Part shown: piece after piece, positions 13,701 to 14,245 of the stretch
How the letters are laid out: every line of letters begins with the position of its first letter
Numbering within the stretch: position 1 is the first letter of the stretch
Origin: CAZOSF01 sp964582415
Lineage (GTDB): Bacteria > Bacteroidota > Bacteroidia > Flavobacteriales > Flavobacteriaceae
Direction: 5' to 3'
DNA: 14,245 nt
NCBI GenBank assembly: GCA_964582415.1
Contig: CAZOSF010000061.1
Location: 1 to 14,245, forward strand
The notes under the pieces: generated by a model
What the model was told of the DNA's origin: nothing
Seen by the model: only the letters and a program-made list of their open reading frames with translations
Database searches by the model: none
Program-made: the position numbers and the translations under genes

Positions 13701-14245
13701 NNNNNNNNNNNNNNCGGCAAGCTCCTGGGCGTTGCCCTGTCCGTCGCACTCTACGGTCTCGTCGGAGGCTTCCACATCAATTACTGGAGGTTGATTAATT
13801 ATAATTATTGTTTCACCGTCCAAGGTCACGTCGGATGGATGGGACAAGTCAAATACTGGGTTTTGATTTGGCTCAGCAGCATCCACTCGTGCCTGGTTGG
13901 TTATATTTCCTAAATCTACATCTGCTTGGGTAACATCATATGTTGCAGTATAAATCCATGTCTCATTAATATCCAGTTCACCATCACCATCAGTATCTCC
14001 AGATACGTAGGATATTGCAGATAGTCCTGGAAGAGGATCTGTTACTACAACATTTAGCAAACTAACGTTACCGTGGTTGGTTACGGTGAAAGTGTATGTT
14101 ACAGTATCTCCATCTCGTAGATCTACACAATCCGTACCACAAGATGGTGTTTGGTCATGTGTTTTTACAATCGCGATAGCTGCATCCTGGCAGATATCGG
14201 TCACCGTAGGATCGTCCTCGGTGTTGCTGTTGTCGTCGGAGAGGT
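10758..14245 (-). CDS. Giant modular T9SS type B surface protein, SprB-like (5' end outside window)
   Basis: At least 1,162 residues are visible. The frame stays open to the window edge, reading LSDDNSNTEDDPTVTDIC, so the GTG at 14202-14204 is internal. N to C order: a DUF11/DUF7507-like domain (about 13800-14245); HYR/Ig-like units of 88 residues (13299-13784, with a 100-N gap); a related four-Cys module (about 13077-13298); five 77-residue repeats (11922-13076); two more DUF11-like domains (about 11514-11921 and 11076-11513); and the gliding-motility-associated type B C-terminal domain (10761-11075), with NGVTPNGDGLND and KIFNRWGVLVWE. It is very acidic. T9SS should export it, and adhesion or gliding is the likely role. 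It heads the porP and ompA-like genes. Confidence 0.93.
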   Translation of the reverse strand, partial: LSDDNSNTEDDPTVTDICQDAAIAIVKTHDQTPSCGTDCVDLRDGDTVTYTFTVTNHGNVSLLNVVVTDPLPGLSAISYVSGDTDGDGELDINETWIYTATYDVTQADVDLGNITNQARVDAAEPNQNPVFDLSHPSDVTLDGETIIIINQPPVIDVEASDETVECDGQGNAQELAXXXXXXXXXXXXXXXXXXXXXXXXXXXXXXXXXXNATSTTATFTIEDNTAPTIDTQASDETVECDGQGNAQELADWLASNGGASASDACSGVTWSNDFTGLSDDCGATGSATVTFTATDDCGNATSTTATFTIEDNTAPTASDPEPITVACIQDIPEPDVEVVTDEADACSSIITVTFIDETSNGNGCEPILTRTYRVTDECGNFIDVTQIITVEVEDFQMPADDGSQIACADQALEPTPPVVFDNCGNEITPTGPVQGGTYDGCEGTVTFTWTYVDCEGNSHDWVYTYTVEVEDFQMPADEGITISCASEVVEPVPPVVNDNCGNVIQPTGPVQGGTYDGCEGTVTFTWNYEDCEGNNHDWVFTYTVDLEEYEVPAFDGSIVGCESEAVEPVPPLVNDNCGNPITPVGPTIGGTFDGCEGTITYNWVYEDCAGNTATWSYIYNVEVFDFVMPEDEGSQIACESEAVEPVPPTVTDNCGNDITPTGPVTGGTFDGCEGTITFTWNYEDCEGNNHDWTYTYNVEVEDFEMPADDGSTVDSIEDAVEPVPPVVFDNCGNEITPTGPEVGGDFDGCGGTVTYTWNYVDCEGNSHDWVYTYTIVCNSSIALIKLFPEEVDVNDNGCMDEGDQLIYHFSVKNTGNSILTDISITDPIVDVVGGPITLEPGEEDTTSFTATYTITADDVTITIVGGYENIEVNVINQATVEGTDPAGTIVSDLSDNEVYTEDDPTVYQSGCGALGGAEEESLQLQKSGVWNDENGDNIAQPGETITYTFDVLNTGDVTLINVTISDPLPGIEIQGDPIAELPPMTEVEGAFTGTYYITQEDIDAGQVVNQATVSAFDGLGELNDLSDDPTDPTDQDIEGDGEPDDPTVVVLPSVGGEIFEIYNGVTPNGDGLNDFFWIEGIAPYPNNNVKIFNRWGVLVWETDGYNESDNVFRGESNGRATINAGELLPTGTYFYILTFTGNIEDTPEGQRSYTGYLYINR
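10761..11075 (-). other. T9SS type B C-terminal sorting domain
   Basis: The last 105 residues of the adhesin contain NGVTPNGDGLNDFF, KIFNRWGVLVWE, LLPTGTYFYIL and a final YTGYLYINR, the signature blocks of the gliding-motility-associated type B domain. This domain targets proteins to the type IX system and, in known cases, needs a PorP/SprF partner such as the one encoded immediately downstream. Confidence 0.93.
11922..13076 (-). repeat. Five tandem 231-bp units (77 residues, four cysteines each)
   Basis: Units run 12846-13076, 12615-12845, 12384-12614, 12153-12383 and 11922-12152, with no spacing variation. Each carries DNCGN, GCEG or GCGG, and a Y.DC.GN block. Cysteines fall at unit positions 18, 34, 52 and 65. 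The fifth unit has Ser (TCT, 12099-12101) at position 18. The units have diverged at DNA level, so they are older than the 88-residue repeats. Confidence 0.95.
13299..13784 (-). repeat. Two 88-residue HYR/Ig-like repeats, near-identical in DNA, interrupted by an assembly gap
   Basis: The complete unit (13299-13562, 264 bp) contains DETVECDGQGNAQELADW, SDACSGVTWSND and TATDDCGNATSTTATF, with four cysteines. The second unit (13563-13784) is broken by Ns. Plus-strand bases 13493-13547 and 13715-13769 are identical for 55 bases, as are 13296-13350 and 13560-13614; both matches run to the gap edge. Confidence 0.93.
13615..13714. other. Assembly gap (100 N)
   Basis: Exactly 100 unknown bases interrupt the adhesin gene inside a repeat unit. 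The round number suggests a placeholder. One full repeat would need 142 bases here, and more copies are possible. The frame is the same on both sides because 100 and 142 differ by 42, a multiple of three. Confidence 0.98.

Noticed and set aside
13257..13913. Plus-strand open frame opposite the adhesin repeats
   Set aside because: It is low-complexity, runs through the N gap and reflects repeat composition; the minus strand clearly encodes the real protein.

Overview
The window looks like a chromosomal piece of a flavobacterium (Bacteroidota, probably Flavobacteriaceae). Four things point there: a giant surface protein ending in a gliding-motility/type IX secretion (T9SS) type B C-terminal domain, a PorP/SprF outer-membrane partner, a PorE-like OmpA-family protein, and several -7 boxes close to TAnnTTTG, the Bacteroidota promoter consensus. 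The genus cannot be fixed from the sequence alone.

Layout, left part (1-5335). The 3' tail of an unidentified gene ends in a strong terminator (74-110). A small DoxX-like membrane protein overlaps an AlkB-type DNA dealkylation dioxygenase on the plus strand. These converge on a secreted S1/P1-type nuclease (minus). The nuclease is divergent from a secreted alpha/beta hydrolase, which is followed by a DUF819-type membrane transporter and a DUF4369 lipoprotein. The lipoprotein overlaps tail-to-tail with a small helical protein of unknown function.

Middle part (5371-7774). A tightly coupled minus-strand operon runs idi (isopentenyl-diphosphate isomerase), a PTPS/QueD-type pterin synthase, a Bcp-type peroxiredoxin and a class I mannose-6-phosphate isomerase. 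Stop and start codons overlap at every junction, and a recognisable promoter lies in front of idi.

Right part (7761-14245). A minus-strand surface cassette reads: a huge modular repeat protein whose 5' end lies outside the window, then a PorP/SprF barrel, then a PorE-like OmpA protein, closed by a strong terminator. By analogy with SprB/SprF in gliding flavobacteria, the likely scheme is that T9SS exports the repeat protein, its type B C-terminal domain is received by the PorP/SprF partner at the outer membrane, and the OmpA protein ties the complex to peptidoglycan. The repeat protein contains three DUF11/DUF7507-like domains with Ca2+-loop motifs, HYR/Ig-like units of 88 residues with an assembly gap, and five uninterrupted 77-residue four-cysteine repeats.

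The most interesting signals are: the assembly gap hidden inside a DNA-identical repeat; sharp GC mosaicism within the adhesin gene and across its export-partner block; the pattern of cysteine loss and replacement at the end of the 77-residue array; and an RNA-strand-specific hairpin between the adhesin and porP. I saw no RNA genes, CRISPR arrays or insertion sequences, and no gene-free stretch over 300 bases.
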